Shown in pieces: positions 60,401-62,000 of a stretch of DNA of 62,000 bases (the first letter of the stretch is position 1; each line of letters opens with the position of its first letter). The position numbers and the translations under genes are program-made. The stretch comes from Branchiostoma floridae (lineage: Eukaryota; Chordata; Leptocardii; Amphioxiformes; Branchiostomatidae), in assembly GCF_000003815.2 (NCBI RefSeq), contig NC_049979.1, positions 1,826,327 to 1,888,326 of the forward strand. Reading direction: 5' to 3'. The notes under the pieces are model-generated. The model was not told where the DNA came from and made no database searches. It worked only from the letters and a program-made list of their open reading frames with translations.

Positions 60401-62000
60401 GTAGTAAACTTTATCGTTACTTGCTCTTCGGAATAGCTTTAGACAAATAAGATGTGGGCATTAATCAGAGTATGAGTCATGATGGGATTCTGCTGACTCT
60501 TGGTGCTTTGACCACGAACACATTTTCTTAAATCCTTAGTTAAATCTTTATTATCTGCGGGTCTCTTCATTTCCGACATGTGAGAAAATAGTATCGTGAT
60601 CAAAGAATTGCAGTTTCAGGCTGTTTGTTTAATAATCAACTATGTTCTTATTAATAATCCGTCTACACGGTATTCAAAAGACGACTATTCTTCATATTAC
60701 CGACCGTTCTCCACGTGATATCGCCCCGTAAATACGGCCGTACGATCGGATTTACAACATGTACATGATTACCCTAAGGCTTGTCGTAATTTAGATACAG
60801 AATAATACCAGCCGTTTTCCAACCAAAACCCCGTCCAAAATTTCGACACGGTTTTTGTATACATTTATTCTATGATGAGTGTATGTTTAATATTGAGATT
60901 ACTGCTTTCTGCTACAAGAAGGCACAGCTGCACTAGATACCTTACTCTGCTGTATGCAATACTGGAAACCCCCAAAACCATCCTCCGGACCGGACCGGGC
61001 AGGGGTTTCCGCCGACCGACCGGGCAGCCGTTTCCGCCAACCCAATTTTTCCCCCTTGTCGGCGCACGACAAATAATTTTTGTACATTCTTTTTAGTATA
61101 AATAACGGATACAGTCATCGCCGTAAACCCAACCTCAGCACAATGTCGTACAAACATCAGCTGCTACGTCTAGACGTGAAGTCCTTGGTCCAAAAGTGCG
61201 CAAAATTTAACAAACGGACATGAAATCCACAGAAATAGTCACCTTCTGAACATAAGTCCTGCAACCGCCGGAGTGTTCAACGGTCTGAAATTCGAATTCA
61301 CCCGCTGAAATTGGCGCATGTGCAGAAGTTAAAACGTCATGTTTCCCGTGGGGATCATAAGAAAAGACGCAGCCGTCTGCCGGCGTCGGGTGACTAAGTA
61401 TTTTATAGCCCCATCAGTGGCCGTCTCCGACGGCAATGGAACTTCTTTCAGCCGTTCGGGCGTTCACCATAAAAACTGACAGAACGGCACGGACGCTCAC
61501 GATGTGTCCGCGGCCGTTTCGGACGGCAATGAACGCGTCCAGAACGTCTGAAACGCGCTCGGACGCCATTGGACGCTTGTAGACGCCGTCCGGGCAGTTT
61601 CGGACGCTTGAATTTTCATGATCCTTTGCACAAATCTTTTAGTTTCAGAAAGCATCCACTATCTTTGATCAGTGACATCGAAAAATAAGCTTATTGGTCA
61701 GTTTCTTTACTGCTGAAAGACAGTCTGAAACATCTGACTCTTAGATAATTTATCCATGATTTATAGTAGCATACATGTATCTAACCTGCATTGACTTACA
61801 TCTAAGACATTTTCCAGACAGAGTCCACAGTGCAGGTTGGTCCCACCAGTACGGGGTACGGCCTGGTTCGGGAGGGTTTGGTGTTCGGAGGCGCCACCCT
61901 CACCGCTACCGACGTGGCTGTGGCTGCCGGGCTGGCCGACCTGGGCGACCCCGGTCATGTGACCAGTCTGGACCGGGTCCTGGTGCGGCAGGCGGTGGAC
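54273..62000 (+). CDS. Hydantoinase/oxoprolinase (HyuA-like) family enzyme, first 8 exons
   Basis: Exons 54273-54450, 55400-55551, 56114-56293, 56801-57018, 57506-57588, 58257-58354, 58681-58782 and 61818-62000+ join in frame (398 residues so far; 3' part outside window). The family has an actin-like ATPase fold. Phosphate-binding motifs are DVGGTNTD at residues 10-17 and DIGGTTSDVG at 279-288. Other family signatures are NIGTTHFVNAL (66-76), NDGTLIS (237-243), FASGPTNSMRGAAFLSG (255-271) and VQVGPTSTGYGLVREG in exon 8. Family members hydrolyse hydantoins or 5-oxoproline with ATP; this subgroup's substrate is unknown. The exon 2 donor (AAG|GTGGTC) is weak. Confidence 0.92.
54750..54920. repeat. 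Dispersed repeat ending GGTGAACTAGCG, copy 2
   Basis: GGTATATAGGGATATCAAGT with TCAAAATATTGCAGTTTGAT and a TGGTGAACTAGCGTAT end. Related to 7420-7612 and 57975-58150. Intron 1 of the HyuA-like gene. Confidence 0.6.
55195..55310 (+). pseudogene. Decayed duplicate of exon 2 acceptor and 5' end
   Basis: AAACCAG|GCACCATTACCCGATTGAAC then ATCGGCACCACCCATTTTGT, then AAATGCG, against exon 2's TATCAG|GCACCATCACCCGAGTGAAC. The upstream pyrimidine-rich intron (TTGTCTGTCTTGATTTAGAA, TCTCT) is duplicated too. After Asn-Ala the frame fails (GAGTTTTTGTAGAGGAGGG). Several differences are synonymous. It retains an AG acceptor, so mis-splicing is possible but would give a broken product. Confidence 0.82.
55400..55551 (+). 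CDS. HyuA-like exon 2
   Basis: Acceptor ATATCAG|GC. It encodes TITRVNIGTTHFVNALVQRR through PPFCDFPQDLKK. The donor AAG|GTGGTC is weak but keeps the frame into exon 3 (VVCGSYHLV). A decayed copy of this acceptor and exon start lies 180 bp upstream. Confidence 0.87.
56114..56293 (+). CDS. HyuA-like exon 3
   Basis: Sixty codons in phase 0: VVCGSYHLVNGGLQFDGQEI to FSPIAPQAQEEK. Acceptor TTGCAG|GTG, donor GAAA|GTGAGA. Typical HyuA region (GGxxxDGxEI). Confidence 0.88.
56801..57018 (+). CDS. HyuA-like exon 4
   Basis: Acceptor CTCCAG|GTG. It encodes VADLFRAEFPEVSLTLSHRV, then LLERENAAVLNECLKPLC and YLTQNDGTLI. The donor is ATCAG|GTGTGA. SHRVG...LLERENAAVLN matches the family's S-x-E...E-R-x-x-x-x-x-N pattern. 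Confidence 0.9.
57506..57588 (+). CDS. HyuA-like exon 5
   Basis: Acceptor TTTCAG|TG completes Ser. It encodes AEQTLEFPVRTFASGPTNSM then RGAAFLS. The donor is TCAG|GTGAGG. It contains the family SGP motif. Confidence 0.9.
57690..57952 (-). mobile_element. tRNA-derived SINE
   Basis: On the minus strand, TGGCCGAGTGGGTAGAGTGT (A box) leads, and GTGAGTTCAATCCCCGGCCG (B box GTTCAATCCC) follows about 40 bases later. The tRNA-like head at 57880-57950 is fused to an unrelated body with GGTATGACTC, so it is a SINE rather than a functional tRNA gene. Confidence 0.8.
57975..58150. repeat. Dispersed repeat ending GGTGAACTAGC, copy 3
   Basis: TATTTAGGGCTACAAAGTCG at the left and GATGTCCCTAAATACCCATT with ATGGATAAAGGTGAACTAGC at the right. 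Homologous in layout to 7420-7612. Confidence 0.62.
58257..58354 (+). CDS. HyuA-like exon 6
   Basis: Acceptor GATAG|AT. It encodes DVEDAVVIDIGGTTSDVGCL then MGGFPRHASTRVK. The donor is AAG|GTTAGA. It contains the second phosphate-binding motif DIGGTTSDVG. Confidence 0.92.
58681..58782 (+). CDS. HyuA-like exon 7
   Basis: Thirty-four codons in phase 0: VAGVSTNFRMPDVLSIGLGG then GSIVRQMDGADRNE. Acceptor TTCCAG|GTT, donor GAG|GTACTT. The IGLGGGSI stretch is a family signature. Confidence 0.92.
58886..61618. mobile_element. 2.73-kb inverted-repeat element in HyuA intron 7
   Basis: TGAAAATTCAAGCGTC (58886-58901) is exactly complemented by GACGCTTGAATTTTCA (61603-61618). About 350 bp inside the left end and about 250 bp inside the right are packed with GGACG/CGTCC motifs, like sub-terminal transposase-binding repeats. 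The AT-rich interior shows no transposase. No target duplication was recognised. Confidence 0.8.
59866..61043. mobile_element. Inner inverted repeat nested in the 2.73-kb element
   Basis: An arm of about 74 bp at 59866-59939 (GGGTTGGCGGAAACGGCTGC, CCGGTCGGTCGG, AAACCCCTGCCCGGTCCGGT) is the near-complement of 60970-61043. It is either a second transposon inserted in the first or an internal palindrome of the same element. Non-coding between the arms. Confidence 0.75.
61818..62000 (+). CDS. HyuA-like exon 8 (cut by window edge)
   Basis: Acceptor TTCCAG|ACA. It encodes TESTVQVGPTSTGYGLVREG, then VFGGATLTATDVAVAAGLAD and further to the edge. VFGG-x-x-x-T-x-T-D is typical of HyuA. The frame is open at base 62000. 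Confidence 0.92.

Overview
The window looks like a piece of a deuterostome, most probably lancelet (Branchiostoma-type cephalochordate), nuclear genome. The reasons are intron-rich animal genes with ordinary GT/AG splicing, chordate-type FAM181 and TTC13 homologues, very dense small DNA-transposon remnants, and intronic minisatellites built from exon/intron junctions. From memory, unverified, such minisatellites were reported in amphioxus Adh under the name 'mirage'. Species identity is inference.

Layout. (1) 1-22,899, minus strand: the 5' half of a TTC13-like gene. Twelve coding exons join in phase into a 439-residue N-terminal part with a signal peptide and TPR repeats; the 3' half lies beyond base 1. 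Its introns hold two large junction-derived minisatellites (1-1,198 and about 7,950-10,305), a diverged third case (about 6,474-6,660), a higher-order minisatellite (2,255-3,060), and many short transposons (5-bp-TSD hAT-like, 8-bp-TSD hAT, piggyBac-like with TTAA, and 9-bp-TSD foldbacks). (2) 22,900-33,066: gene-poor, with foldback elements, LINE 3' ends and SINEs. (3) 33,067-34,251, minus: single-exon FAM181 homologue with a TEAD-binding-type motif. (4) 34,252-46,723: gene-poor, with mosaics of foldback elements and two tandem arrays that appear to derive from foldback termini. (5) 46,724-47,638, minus: single-exon PAR/NFIL3-type bZIP factor, with a perfect D-box-type site and an E-box about 540-610 bp upstream. 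(6) 48,877-about 52,550, minus: non-LTR retrotransposon with an uninterrupted 1,177-codon ORF; truncated 3' ends resembling it are scattered through the window. (7) 54,273-62,000, plus: first eight exons of a hydantoinase/oxoprolinase (HyuA-like) gene running off the right edge. Its intron 1 carries a decayed duplicate of the exon 2 acceptor, and intron 7 a 2.7-kb inverted-repeat element.

The genes do not form an operon or obvious pathway; they are independent eukaryotic loci. The strongest unusual theme is local duplication of splice junctions: three TTC13 donors and one HyuA acceptor have intronic copies, and many differences between copies and exon are synonymous in the exon's frame. A second theme is one group of foldback elements ending in TA with 9-bp target duplications, whose termini seem to have seeded tandem arrays.
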